64,000 nt of DNA from the NCBI RefSeq assembly GCF_003852525.1, contig NZ_QAJL01000005.1:98853-162852 (forward strand). The letters are read 5' to 3'. Position numbers and translations under genes: made by a program. The notes beneath the pieces are model-generated. The model saw only the letters and a program-made list of their open reading frames with translations. It was not told where the DNA came from and made no database searches. Below, piece by piece: positions 45,875 through 54,779 of the stretch. How positions within the stretch are numbered: position 1 is the stretch's first letter; every line of letters starts with the position of its first letter. The DNA is from Pedobacter sp. KBW06 (GTDB lineage: Bacteria > Bacteroidota > Bacteroidia > Sphingobacteriales > Sphingobacteriaceae).

Positions 45875-46651
45875 TTACCTGACCACAAGACCTTGATCAG
45901 GTTGATATTTATCATACTCCATGTGTTGTGCCACCTTCATGGCTGCTTCTTTTCCTTTTAATTTGGCAACAAGGTGCAAGGCCCCATCTATTCCTGCGGA
46001 AATACCGGCAGTGGTGATGATTCTGCCGTTGTCCACGTATCTTGTATTCTTTAACACCCGGGCTGAGGGGACCGCTTTCTGCAGGTGCTCAATGCTGCGA
46101 TGGAATGTCGTCACCTGGAGGTTATTCAGCAGGCCGGCTTTACTAAGAATGAAGGCGCCTGTGCAAACGGAAAAATAGCTAAGGGTAGCCTGATCGCGTG
46201 ATTTAATCCAGGCAATGACTTCCGGATCATCAGCTGCCACTTCATCATTTCCTCCAAAAACAGCGAAGATATCTGCCAGAGGAGCATCAGCAATGCTATA
46301 TTCAGGGATTATTTTTAATATCCCCTGCGAAATCAGCGGTTCTTTCGTTTTGGAAACGGTGAAAACCTTAAAACCTGCATAAGAAAACACCTCCATTGGT
46401 CCTGCAAAATCAAGTACCTCCACACCATTGTACAGGTAAAAACAAACTGTTGTCTGCTGTTCCTTAACCGGACGTTCTTTTTCATCCTTACTCAGCAGTG
46501 TCATTTCACAATGAGGACAAATTCCCGCTTTACTAAAGCTTATCGTATCGCAGGAGCCACCGCATGGTGGGCATACATAGGCAGAGACAGGTGGTTGCTG
46601 CGCAAGAAGAAGGCATGGAAATAGGAGCAGTGCCAGAATTAATCTTTTCAT
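45875..46651 (-). CDS. Exported DJ-1/PfpI-family protein with N-terminal metal-binding cysteine motif
   Basis: A 258-residue protein: signal peptide (about 1-18), then a cysteine-rich segment YVCPPCGGSC .. GICPHCEMTLL (Cys27, 30, 34, 45, 48) resembling heavy-metal-binding ribbons of copper-efflux proteins, then a DJ-1/PfpI domain with the nucleophile Cys163 in FSVCTGAFILSKAGLL and an acidic residue in MEVFSYAG. Most DJ-1 proteins of this subgroup are cytoplasmic, so export with a metal-binding front is unusual. It lies next to a GlxA-type regulator with the same catalytic fold. Confidence 0.85.
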   Translation of the reverse strand: MKRLILALLLFPCLLLAQQPPVSAYVCPPCGGSCDTISFSKAGICPHCEMTLLSKDEKERPVKEQQTTVCFYLYNGVEVLDFAGPMEVFSYAGFKVFTVSKTKEPLISQGILKIIPEYSIADAPLADIFAVFGGNDEVAADDPEVIAWIKSRDQATLSYFSVCTGAFILSKAGLLNNLQVTTFHRSIEHLQKAVPSARVLKNTRYVDNGRIITTAGISAGIDGALHLVAKLKGKEAAMKVAQHMEYDKYQPDQGLVVR

Positions 46652-46728
46652 AAGTCAGAATTAGATTACAAACCTATATCAAAAAGATACATAAATCCGG
46701 ACAAACAGAATGCGAATCCGGACAATCG

Positions 46729-47646
46729 TTAGCGCTTCTGATTAATGAGCTGTCGGAGTTGGCCCGGACTTTTATATCCGCATTCCATAGCGATCCATGC
46801 CATTTTATGATGGCCTTTCAGTAAGTGCATTGCTTTTTCCAGGCGCAGCTGCTGTACATATTGACCAATTGTAATGCCCGTAGAAGATTTAAATAAGCGG
46901 GTTAGGGATCTGGGGCTGATATGGATCAGTTCTGCAAGCTCTTCTATACTGATCTTTTCACGGAGGTGATGAGCAATATAATCCTGCACCTGGTGGATCT
47001 GATGATTGATGTGTTGTCTGTTTTGTATGTAAATGCTATCCTGCGGGTCTTTACCTTCCCGCCGTACATAGACCACCATATCCTTGGCAACCTGACAGGC
47101 AAATGCGACTCCATGTCGCTCCTCGACCAAAAAAAGCGCTAAATCAATCCCGGTAGCAATCCCGGCACTCGTGTATATATTCCCACTTTTAACATATAAT
47201 ATGTTTTCCAGGACCTTTATCCCCGGGTACTGTTGCTGTAAAGTCGAGGTCCAGGCCCAATGGGTGGTACACTGACGCCCTTCAAGCAATCCTGCAGCCG
47301 CCAGGGCAAAAGCAGCGGTACAAACGGAGCAGACCGTTGCATTCTTCGCAGCAGCATTTTGCAGCCATGGAATCCACAAAGCATCGTCGGAGCGCTGCCA
47401 TTTGGCAATTTCCATACCGGCTACAATGATCGTATCATTCGCTTGAACCGTTAATTCTTCAGGTGCCATTACCTTCGTAAAACCCAGGCCACTCGAGGAG
47501 ATTGGCTGAGCATAAGGGGAGACGTAGCATAGTTCATAGGGTTTCCCAAGACCACCTGATTCATAAAATACGGTTACTGCTCCGGCAAGATCCAGCAGGT
47601 GCACGCCATCAAAGAGAAAGAAAATAATGCGGTCAGTTGGGCTCAT
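46729..47646 (-). CDS. GlxA-type regulator (DJ-1/PfpI domain + AraC helix-turn-helix)
   Basis: A 305-residue regulator. The N-terminal half is a DJ-1/PfpI fold (FFLFDGVHLLDLAGAVTVF, and SVCTAAFALAAAGLL with Cys109); the C-terminal part has paired helix-turn-helix motifs (ISIEELAELIHISPRSLTRLFK, KMAWIAMECGYKSPGQLRQL). It is 77 bp upstream of the exported DJ-1 protein on the same strand, so that gene is a likely target. Confidence 0.93.
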   Translation of the reverse strand: MSPTDRIIFFLFDGVHLLDLAGAVTVFYESGGLGKPYELCYVSPYAQPISSSGLGFTKVMAPEELTVQANDTIIVAGMEIAKWQRSDDALWIPWLQNAAAKNATVCSVCTAAFALAAAGLLEGRQCTTHWAWTSTLQQQYPGIKVLENILYVKSGNIYTSAGIATGIDLALFLVEERHGVAFACQVAKDMVVYVRREGKDPQDSIYIQNRQHINHQIHQVQDYIAHHLREKISIEELAELIHISPRSLTRLFKSSTGITIGQYVQQLRLEKAMHLLKGHHKMAWIAMECGYKSPGQLRQLINQKR

Positions 47647-47891
47647 GTTAATATGGAATGGTCTCTATCTTATTCATTTAATCAAATTAAAGGTTTTATT
47701 CCAGTTGGGGAGAAATCGCATGAGTTTTTTTTAAAGCAGACGCTATCCTTTATCGCGATTAATAAAAAGTTAATTAATGTTAAATATTAGTAATTAACAG
47801 CTCACTTGAAGGGTTTATTTTTAATTTGTAGCCGTAACCACATGATCTGTATTGTGATCAGCTAAAAAATCTTAACCTTAAAATCAATTTC

Positions 47892-48467
47892 GTGAAGAAA
47901 ATTCTAACCCTATCTTTAATTATTTGTGCATCATATGTTAACGCCCAGCAAACTCCCAATACCACTGCAAGCGTCGAAAAGTCAATATTTGGAATTCAGA
48001 CCGGTTTTTTGGGTATTTGGCTGAACAATGAATCCAGGCTTTCTAATACGATTGCATTGAAAACTGAGTTAGGGTTTGATGCCGGCCTTTGGGGAGGGGA
48101 TTTTTATAAACGAACAGGCTTTCTATTAACGCCCGTACTTACTGTAGAGCCACGACTGTATTACAATCTGAAAAAACGCGTTTCTAAATCCAGGTCAATT
48201 GAGAATAACTCAGGTAATTTTATCTCCCTGAAAACCAGCTTTCATCCGGACTGGTTTGTCATTTCCAACTATGACGGCTTAAAGGTGATCAGTGACTTCT
48301 CCATTGTTCCAACATGGGGCATAAGAAGGCATATTGGCCGGCACTTTAACTATGAAGCCGGAATAGGTGTTGGCTATCGTTATATCTTTGCAAAGCGCGC
48401 CGGGTATCTCAATAACGAAAGCGATCTGGCAACCAATCTGAATTTAAGAATCGGCTACACATTTTAG
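47892..48467 (+). CDS. Small outer-membrane beta-barrel-like protein
   Basis: The GTG at 47892 gives 191 residues with a signal peptide (to about residue 19, NAQQ). The mature protein has alternating beta-strand patterns (TIALKTELGFDAGLW, FLLTPVLTVEPRLYYNL, FNYEAGIGVGYRYIF) and ends in LRIGYTF, with the terminal aromatic typical of barrels inserted by the BAM machinery. Function unknown. Confidence 0.75.
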   Translation: MKKILTLSLIICASYVNAQQTPNTTASVEKSIFGIQTGFLGIWLNNESRLSNTIALKTELGFDAGLWGGDFYKRTGFLLTPVLTVEPRLYYNLKKRVSKSRSIENNSGNFISLKTSFHPDWFVISNYDGLKVISDFSIVPTWGIRRHIGRHFNYEAGIGVGYRYIFAKRAGYLNNESDLATNLNLRIGYTF

Positions 48468-48561
48468 ATCTTGCTATAAAGGTTCATTCCGGATTCATCA
48501 GATCAGTGTCCATGATTTCCTTACCGTAACACTTTCTCCGGTACGAAGATGTGGATCAGAA

Positions 48562-48608
48562 TTTATTCGGTAAAAATACTAATATTTTTAGTATTTTTAC
48601 CGAATAAA
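48562..48608. promoter_or_regulatory. 21-bp perfect inverted repeat upstream of the radical-SAM pair
   Basis: Arms 48562-48582 and 48588-48608 are exact reverse complements with a 5-nt loop (TATTT). The core of each arm is TTCGGTAAAAATACTAA or its complement. It ends 11 bp before the start codon. It could be an operator, or a hairpin in the leader that limits translation of the radical-SAM gene. Confidence 0.75.
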
Positions 48609-48619
48609 GGTAAAGGTAC

Positions 48620-49879
48620 ATGGTCAATAGCAGGGTAATAGAGAAATTGGAAATACTGGCCGATGCAGCGAAATATGATGTTTCCTGTTCTTCAAGCGGT
48701 AGCAAACGAAATAATAAAGACAAAGGACTGGGAGATACCAAAGGGTATGGGATTTGCCACGCTTTCACAGAAGATGGCCGGTGCGTGTCCTTGCTCAAGA
48801 TCTTACTGACCAATCATTGTATTTTCGATTGTGCTTATTGTGTGAGCAGAAAGAGCAATAATGTTAAACGAGCTGCATTTACGGTCGAGGAGGTGGTCGA
48901 TGTGACCATCAATTTTTACCGCAGAAATTACATCGAAGGATTGTTTTTAAGTTCAGGGATTTTCGACAGTCCTGATTATACCATGGAGCGATTGGTTCGG
49001 ATTGCTAAGAAATTACGCATAGACCATAATTTCAATGGCTATATCCATCTGAAGGCTATTCCAGGCGCAAGCGACGAATTGATGAAGGAGGCCGGATTAT
49101 ACGCCGACCGCTTAAGTGTAAATGTTGAAATGCCAACGGAGAAAAGCCTGAAATTACTGGCACCTGAAAAAAAACATATCGACGTAATCAAGCCAATGGA
49201 GTACTTAAAAAAGGAGATCATTGGTTATCGTGAGGAAAAAGCCCTGAATAGGAAAGCACCCGCCTTCGCACCGGCCGGACAAAGTACACAGATGGTGATC
49301 GGGGCCACAAAGGAAACCGATATGGAGATTCTGGGGATGGCGGATTATTTCTATCAGCAAATGAATATGAAAAGGGTATACTATTCCGGATACGTTCCCA
49401 TCAGCAATGATGGCCGGCTGCCCATGATAGGCACACCGGTTCCGATCATCCGTGAAAACCGTCTTTATCAGGCAGATTGGCTGATCCGGTTTTACGGATT
49501 TAGGGTCAATGAAATTGTCGGGTTTGATCAGCCGGATCTTGACCTGGATATTGATCCTAAATTGGGTTGGGCACTGCGTAATCTGGATCAGTTCCCTGTA
49601 GATATTAATACCGCTACCCTTGAAATGATCAAACGAATCCCCGGCATTGGACATCAAAATGCCAAAAAAATTGTAGCTGCACGGAAATTTAACAGACTTT
49701 TACCAGAGCATTTACAAAAGATGGGCATCGCTTATAACCGTGCGAAATATTTTTTGGCTGTTCCTCATCCTTTTTCGATCCAAAAGGATTTTACATCGAT
49801 TCAGATTAAACAGCAGATTCTAAGCCTGCAGCACAGTAAATATAATGCTGATTTTTCTTCACAACTGGCCTTATTCTAA
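48620..49879 (+). CDS. Radical-SAM protein, putative DNA modification/repair type (TIGR03916-like)
   Basis: A 419-residue protein with the radical-SAM iron-sulfur motif C-x3-C-x2-C at Cys67, Cys71 and Cys74 (NHCIFDCAYC). The C-terminus has a helix-hairpin-helix DNA-binding segment (VDINTATLEMIKRIPGIGHQ near residue 330). This architecture is found in a conserved two-gene system annotated as putative DNA repair, for which I know no proven reaction. The partner gene starts 4 bp after its stop. Confidence 0.9.
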   Translation: MVNSRVIEKLEILADAAKYDVSCSSSGSKRNNKDKGLGDTKGYGICHAFTEDGRCVSLLKILLTNHCIFDCAYCVSRKSNNVKRAAFTVEEVVDVTINFYRRNYIEGLFLSSGIFDSPDYTMERLVRIAKKLRIDHNFNGYIHLKAIPGASDELMKEAGLYADRLSVNVEMPTEKSLKLLAPEKKHIDVIKPMEYLKKEIIGYREEKALNRKAPAFAPAGQSTQMVIGATKETDMEILGMADYFYQQMNMKRVYYSGYVPISNDGRLPMIGTPVPIIRENRLYQADWLIRFYGFRVNEIVGFDQPDLDLDIDPKLGWALRNLDQFPVDINTATLEMIKRIPGIGHQNAKKIVAARKFNRLLPEHLQKMGIAYNRAKYFLAVPHPFSIQKDFTSIQIKQQILSLQHSKYNADFSSQLALF

Positions 49880-49883
49880 GTTA

Positions 49884-50654
49884 ATGACCGCAATGATTTA
49901 CGATGGAACCTATCAGGGCTGGCTGACAGCAATCTTTGATAGCTATGAGTATAAAATGAATGATGTATGTTTTTTGAAAGGGGAAACAGCGGCGATTCCG
50001 TTATTTGCGACAGCTCATTATGTGGTTACGGATGAAGTGAAAGCCAGGCGTGTGATAAAAGGACTTAAGCTGCGCCTTTCTGCAGAAGGACTGAATAATC
50101 TTTATAAGGTCTATTTATCAGAAGAAGAAAAATCGGAAGAAATGATGTGTCGTTTTGTAAGGTATGTGTTTACAAGCAAAGAGAACATTGAGCAAAACTT
50201 CAGCAACAGCGCAGTTTGGGATGTTAAAAAGCTGGCTAAGAAAGTGAAACGGGAAGCTCACCGGATGGAAGCCTTTGTTCGTTTTAAACTGACGAAAGAC
50301 AACCTGTTTTATGCCATCATTGAACCTGATCACAATGTTTTACCGCTTGTTGCAGGTCATTTTAAAGGCCGATACGCAGATCAGCGCTGGTTAATTTATG
50401 ATGCAAAGAGAAAATATGGCATCTATTATGACCTGGAAACGTTGAGCACAGTGGAACTTGAGTTTAGGTTGGGTCCTGCTTCGGCTAAGGGCATTACAGA
50501 AATTTGTGACGAAAGAGAGGCGTTTTTCCAGGAACTTTGGCGCAAATACTTTAGCAGCGTTAATATTAAAGCACGCAACAATATGAGGCTTCATATCCAG
50601 CACATGCCTAAACGATATTGGAAATATTTGCCGGAAAAGATGCCGGAAATCTAA
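49884..50654 (+). CDS. Partner protein of the radical-SAM pair (TIGR03915-like, putative DNA metabolism)
   Basis: The start at 49884 (MTAMIYDGTYQGWLTAIFDSYEY) is just after the radical-SAM stop; a start at 49845 would overlap it. The 256-residue protein begins with the usual opening of the family, contains AVWDVKKLAKKVKREAHRMEAFVRF and DNLFYAIIEPDHNVLPLVAGHFKGRY, and ends with a run of basic residues (HIQHMPKRYWKYLPEKM). The family always travels with the radical-SAM gene; a DNA-glycosylase-like C-terminal region is proposed for it, which I cannot confirm here. Confidence 0.85.
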   Translation: MTAMIYDGTYQGWLTAIFDSYEYKMNDVCFLKGETAAIPLFATAHYVVTDEVKARRVIKGLKLRLSAEGLNNLYKVYLSEEEKSEEMMCRFVRYVFTSKENIEQNFSNSAVWDVKKLAKKVKREAHRMEAFVRFKLTKDNLFYAIIEPDHNVLPLVAGHFKGRYADQRWLIYDAKRKYGIYYDLETLSTVELEFRLGPASAKGITEICDEREAFFQELWRKYFSSVNIKARNNMRLHIQHMPKRYWKYLPEKMPEI

Positions 50655-50730
50655 TGCTATCCTTTCCCGATGAGCATTAAAAGTTCCTGTGCGGAGCGAT
50701 GGTCGTTGTATGCATTGGCAAGCTGTAAAA

Positions 50731-51267
50731 TTACAATTTATCGATACGGTAACGGAGCGATACCAAACCGGTTTCATAAGTTTTGCTTTGTAAGAGACTG
50801 AGTTTAGTACGGCTATCCTGCTTGCTAAATAGTGCTTTCCCGCTGCCAAGGAGTATCGGGTGTACAGAAAGCCATAATTCATCTACGAGACCCGCTTTCA
50901 TTAAAGCTTCGCTGAGCTCAGCGCCACCGTATAACCAGATGTCTTTGCCCGGCTGTTCTTTTATCGATCTGGCTTGTGTAATGCTATCTTCAGATATCAG
51001 AACAGCACCTTCTTTTACTGTTTTCAAAGTATTTGAAAATACATATTCTGTCATACCAGGCATACCTGGAATCGCTTCCCCGTTATTGTCGCTAGCGTGT
51101 TTTTGTGCCATCTCGTAGCTTTTACGTCCAATAAACATCGCGTCTATACGGGTAAAGAACTCATTCAATCCATAGTCCTGATCGCTGAAGCACCAATCAT
51201 ATTCGCCATTGGGCCCTTCAATATATCCATCCAGTGTTACTGCCAATCCTAATATTAGTTTTCTCAT
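50731..51267 (-). CDS. Dihydrofolate-reductase-family protein (RibD C-terminal type)
   Basis: The ATG at 51267 (MRKLILGLAVTLDGYIEGPNGEYDW) gives 178 residues. The fold motifs are visible: SLDGYI-like opening, IDAMFIGRKSYEMA, DIWLYGGAELSEALMKAGLVDELWLSVHPILLGSG. Such stand-alone proteins are not folA; the reaction is usually unknown. It lies 66 bp downstream of an AraC regulator on the same strand, which may control it. Confidence 0.9.
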   Translation of the reverse strand: MRKLILGLAVTLDGYIEGPNGEYDWCFSDQDYGLNEFFTRIDAMFIGRKSYEMAQKHASDNNGEAIPGMPGMTEYVFSNTLKTVKEGAVLISEDSITQARSIKEQPGKDIWLYGGAELSEALMKAGLVDELWLSVHPILLGSGKALFSKQDSRTKLSLLQSKTYETGLVSLRYRIDKL

Positions 51268-51333
51268 ATCTCTAATGTTTTTGTAAGGCAAAACTCTAAA
51301 GAATAACTCAATTCAAATTGTACAAAACGGACA

Positions 51334-52116
51334 TCAGTACAGAATATCCGCCGCATGTGCCAACTCGCCTGGAGTACAGCCTGCATAGGTTTTATAGTCA
51401 CGGTTAAAGTGCGCCTGATCGTAGTAACCACTTTTGCAGGCTATTTCCGTAAGTGAAAGCACCGGGTGTTTTTTCAGGTGAGATAGTGATTGTATGAACC
51501 GGCAGACACGCAGGTATTCTTTAGTTGACAGGCCAACATATTGCTGAAATTTTCTTGAAAGATGTCGCTGACTAATACCGGTGTCGTTCGTAAGTTGGCT
51601 CAGTGATATGAAGCCTGCAGTATTTTGCACCTGTTGCAGGCAATGGGCAATCTGTAATTCATTCTTCCCTAAGGTCAATTGTCGCAGCAAATAATTTTGC
51701 ACCAGAAATACACGTGTCTCATTATTACGAGCGGAAGCTAATTTATCCTCTATTTCTTCTGTGAGGTCGTTCCAGATCTCAGACAGCGCTGTATTCGTGT
51801 CACTTAGCATTTGCATTGGAAGGTGGAAGAATTTATAGGCCATGCCGGGATAAAAGCAAATGGCAAGACAACCTGCACCTTTACGCATCTGAATATCCAT
51901 TGGGCGGCTCATACGAAAGCTAATGATGCTGCGCCTATGCAGCTCATCACCGATAATTGCGATGGGCGTACTGGTGTAGTTCAGAAACAGTTCAACACAG
52001 GTGTCCGGGAGCACACGTATGTGACTGGTGTCTGTACCTTCATCGCAATCCATCGTACATATCAGCTTGATGTAGGGCTGGAGAATGGGGATGATATCAT
52101 ACTTTTGAATACGCAT
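51334..52116 (-). CDS. AraC-family transcriptional regulator
   Basis: A 260-residue regulator with a DUF6597-like N-terminal half (YDIIPILQPYIKLICTMD, RVLPDTCVELFLNY) and a C-terminal paired helix-turn-helix (ISLSQLTNDTGISQRHLSRKFQ, LSLTEIACKSGYYDQAHFNRDYKTY). It is flanked by the NTF2-like gene and the DHFR-like gene, all on the minus strand. Confidence 0.92.
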   Translation of the reverse strand: MRIQKYDIIPILQPYIKLICTMDCDEGTDTSHIRVLPDTCVELFLNYTSTPIAIIGDELHRRSIISFRMSRPMDIQMRKGAGCLAICFYPGMAYKFFHLPMQMLSDTNTALSEIWNDLTEEIEDKLASARNNETRVFLVQNYLLRQLTLGKNELQIAHCLQQVQNTAGFISLSQLTNDTGISQRHLSRKFQQYVGLSTKEYLRVCRFIQSLSHLKKHPVLSLTEIACKSGYYDQAHFNRDYKTYAGCTPGELAHAADILY

Positions 52117-52141
52117 AGCTCATAAAAGTATAAATTTCCCA

Positions 52142-52483
52142 CTAAATCCCGATAACGAAAGCCTCTAATTCGGCCATCTTACCATCGCGAAAGCGCCAGA
52201 CATCGCAGTAGGAATAAGCAGTCATTTTCCCTTCTTCGTTTTTCATATTGATTTTACCAATTGCTGTGACAAATTCCCCCTCGGCGATTAAGTTTTCGAC
52301 CATGAATTTGGGAGGCTCCAGGTAAGTTGCTGCCATGTATTCCCGAACGGCTTGTTTTCCCCGCAGTATTCTGTCGCCCACAAATGTCCATGTTGTATCC
52401 TCAGTGCAGAAAGATAGAAAGCCCTCATAATCTCCTTCTGTGATGGCTGCATTTGCTTTTTCCAATATTGCTTTGTGATTCAT
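52142..52483 (-). CDS. NTF2-like / SnoaL-fold protein
   Basis: A 113-residue single-domain protein: helix ILEKANAAITEGDYEGFLSFC, then strands DTTWTFVGDRILRGKQAVREYM and FVTAIGKINMKN, ending in YSYCDVWRFRDGKMAELEAF. This is the cone-shaped NTF2-like fold, used as a steroid-isomerase-like enzyme or ligand binder. Function unknown. It is the first gene of the minus-strand run. Confidence 0.88.
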   Translation of the reverse strand: MNHKAILEKANAAITEGDYEGFLSFCTEDTTWTFVGDRILRGKQAVREYMAATYLEPPKFMVENLIAEGEFVTAIGKINMKNEEGKMTAYSYCDVWRFRDGKMAELEAFVIGI

Positions 52484-52840
52484 GTGTAGCTGTAATTTAA
52501 GTTTAACTGAATAACCCGATGGAAGTTCCGGGATCTTGTTATTGATTTAGGAATCAAAAGCAGTACCAAAAAAACTGCGGCCCGGCATAATTTTTATTTA
52601 CCAAATAGCAGAACAGCACAGTGCATGTTATCAATAAAACTAGTTGTTTGTAGCTTTTCTGTTTTTGAAGGATTTTAAGATGCTCATCCCTTTTCGACAT
52701 ATTAGTTTGAATAACGGATATTATTGATTTAATTCGTATAGTCTATTGAACTGTACATGATTACCAATGATTTACAAAACTGTGTAAAGAATGACAGGCC
52801 GCGAAGTTTTTCAAAACAGGGATTTTATTAAGCTATAAGT
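52484..52840. other. 357-bp intergenic region
   Basis: Between the divergent NTF2-like gene and a small LuxR-HTH gene. AT-rich; I see no RNA gene, terminator or clear promoter. Confidence 0.5.
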
Positions 52841-53056
52841 ATGGAGGAAACGATCAGACCTTTACCTTATTTTTCAAAAAGAGAAAAACAGATTATCGAG
52901 CTTAGCGCTGAAGGTTTAAGCGATAGTGAGATCTCAGAAGAAATGTCAATAGCTGTCAGGACGGTTGAAAATCTCAGGCAGAATGTTTTGGAAAAAACCA
53001 ATTACGAAAACATTATCCAGCTGATCAATGAATGTAAAAAGCAAAGCGTGATATAA
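52841..53056 (+). CDS. Small LuxR-type helix-turn-helix protein
   Basis: A 71-residue protein that is essentially a GerE/LuxR DNA-binding domain: FSKREKQIIELSAEGLSDSEISEEMSIAVRTVENLRQNVLEKTNYENI. There is no receiver or sensor domain, so it would act by itself or with a partner. The HTH matches the family well over its whole length and supports a real gene despite its size. Confidence 0.8.
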   Translation: MEETIRPLPYFSKREKQIIELSAEGLSDSEISEEMSIAVRTVENLRQNVLEKTNYENIIQLINECKKQSVI

Positions 53057-53186
53057 TCTCTTGTTATTTGCAGCTTTCCCCAGGCATTAAGCTCCGGACA
53101 AATACTACAATAAATGGCTGCTAAAAATCCCAATATTCATTATCGAATGGTTTATTTAGTATTAATCGCCCAGCCATTTAAAAAGA

Positions 53187-54605
53187 TCAGTTTTTTACAT
53201 TTCGCAAATTTCCCAGTTCGCGTACAGCGGCTTCAAATGCGGCATCACTGGTCATAATAGTTTTCAGGTCTTCAGCTCCCGCGTACACATGAGGTGCTAT
53301 GCCTATGTTCTCCAGATTTTGGCCGGATGCACTTGTAAATATTTCATTGGACAGCGTGAACTCCCAGCCATTTGGTAATTTCTTTGGTAGGGCATCTGAG
53401 AATATACCTTCGGTTTTACAGCCGACACGCTTGAAATTTGGAAGCGACATGGTACCCATCGTGAAGGTTTCTGCTGCGCTGGCAGTGCTTTTGCTGGTCA
53501 ATAAAACAACCGGAGCCAGGTAAGTGGGAGCGGAAAGGCCGGCAAAGATCAGCTGCTTTTTCGTAAGTCCTTTTTCCGTCCATGCCTGTTTGCTAAACAT
53601 CAATGTTTTTGCCTTAACAAAATGTTTCAGTAATTCCAGGGATACCAGATCAAATCCTCCTCCGTTAAACCTCAGGTCAAGAATGATCCCCTTCGTGTTG
53701 CGCAATTCGTAAAGTGCTTTACCGATGAACTTGCCTGCGATGGCAGCCTCTTTCGTCTGCACGTCAGGCTCCTTGAAAAGATGACTTGTATACTGTTCCC
53801 AGTAGGCATTGCCGGTAACACTGTCCGGGATTTTAAAATCAAGATAGCAAATCATACTGTTAATCTGGATATAGCCCATATTATCTTTTATTACCCCCCA
53901 ATTTATGATTCCTTTTCCGAGCATATCCCTGCCTGACATTGTGGGTTTCTTTACATTTTTATAAAGCACATGATCCCGGAGCTTTTTTAAAGAGGGGCCG
54001 GCCGGCGATTCCTCAGCTGTAGCTGTAGATGTTTTGTGAAGTTCGTCTGGCATGGCTATGGCTGTATGACCATCATTGATATGCCCTGTCATTTCGGTCA
54101 GTAACTGATGTAATTTAGCCGGTGTAGTCTGCTTACTAATCTCAGCGCGCTTGCGTTTGTACAAGCTATCCCAGTTGACGTTTCTTGTTTTGAAATAGGC
54201 ATAATTCTCCAGGAAGGTGTGGTAGAATACATCAAAATTGTAGCCTGGGTCCCAATTTGAGCTTTGATCTGTATTGCAACGGCCAGGCAAGCTGGCTGTT
54301 CGCGTTAGCCGATACTCGGTTATGCCGCTGCTGATGATCAGCGTATCCTGAGCAATCTGTTTAAATTGACCCAGAAAGCCCATATCCTGAAGTTTTACCG
54401 TTTCTTTAGGTACGCAGCTGACTTTAGTGGTATCATAGAGATTTACTGACGTTTTTGTAATGTCGATAATTTTCCCATAACCCTCCATTTTCCAGGTTCC
54501 CTGTAGTGAATAGGTGTTTCTGGAAGTTTGGTTGCAGGAAGAGCAGATGGTCAATGCAGCAATTGCCATAATCACTTGCAGCGGAGCGGTTAATTTTATT
54601 TTCAT
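53187..54605 (-). CDS. S41-family serine peptidase lipoprotein
   Basis: The ATG at 54605 (MKIKLTAPLQVIMAIAALTIC) is preferred over a TTG at 54611. The 472-residue protein has a lipoprotein signal (ICSSCNQTS), an unknown N-terminal beta region, and an S41 (tail-specific protease-like) domain: GIILDLRFNGGGFDL, then the nucleophile region LTSKSTASAAETFTMG and the late EIFTSASGQNLENIGIAPH. It is probably a periplasmic or surface peptidase. Confidence 0.92.
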   Translation of the reverse strand: MKIKLTAPLQVIMAIAALTICSSCNQTSRNTYSLQGTWKMEGYGKIIDITKTSVNLYDTTKVSCVPKETVKLQDMGFLGQFKQIAQDTLIISSGITEYRLTRTASLPGRCNTDQSSNWDPGYNFDVFYHTFLENYAYFKTRNVNWDSLYKRKRAEISKQTTPAKLHQLLTEMTGHINDGHTAIAMPDELHKTSTATAEESPAGPSLKKLRDHVLYKNVKKPTMSGRDMLGKGIINWGVIKDNMGYIQINSMICYLDFKIPDSVTGNAYWEQYTSHLFKEPDVQTKEAAIAGKFIGKALYELRNTKGIILDLRFNGGGFDLVSLELLKHFVKAKTLMFSKQAWTEKGLTKKQLIFAGLSAPTYLAPVVLLTSKSTASAAETFTMGTMSLPNFKRVGCKTEGIFSDALPKKLPNGWEFTLSNEIFTSASGQNLENIGIAPHVYAGAEDLKTIMTSDAAFEAAVRELGNLRNVKN

Positions 54606-54779
54606 ATCCAAAGTTACCTGCTATTAGATTTCGTAAGCGTTAAATAATGTTAAAAACTTACCAGCCGATCATAGTCCGCATTTTTTAACTCATATACAGG
54701 TTTATAGTAATAAAAAAACACCGGCGTATAATTGTTGTAATTCTATATCTTCGTTGTATTAAATAAATTATTAAACTGA

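Noticed and set aside
50731..51267. Chromosomal folA or a trimethoprim-resistance gene
   Set aside because: The sequence is of the RibD C-terminal type, not the classical dihydrofolate reductase, and no resistance cassette surrounds it.
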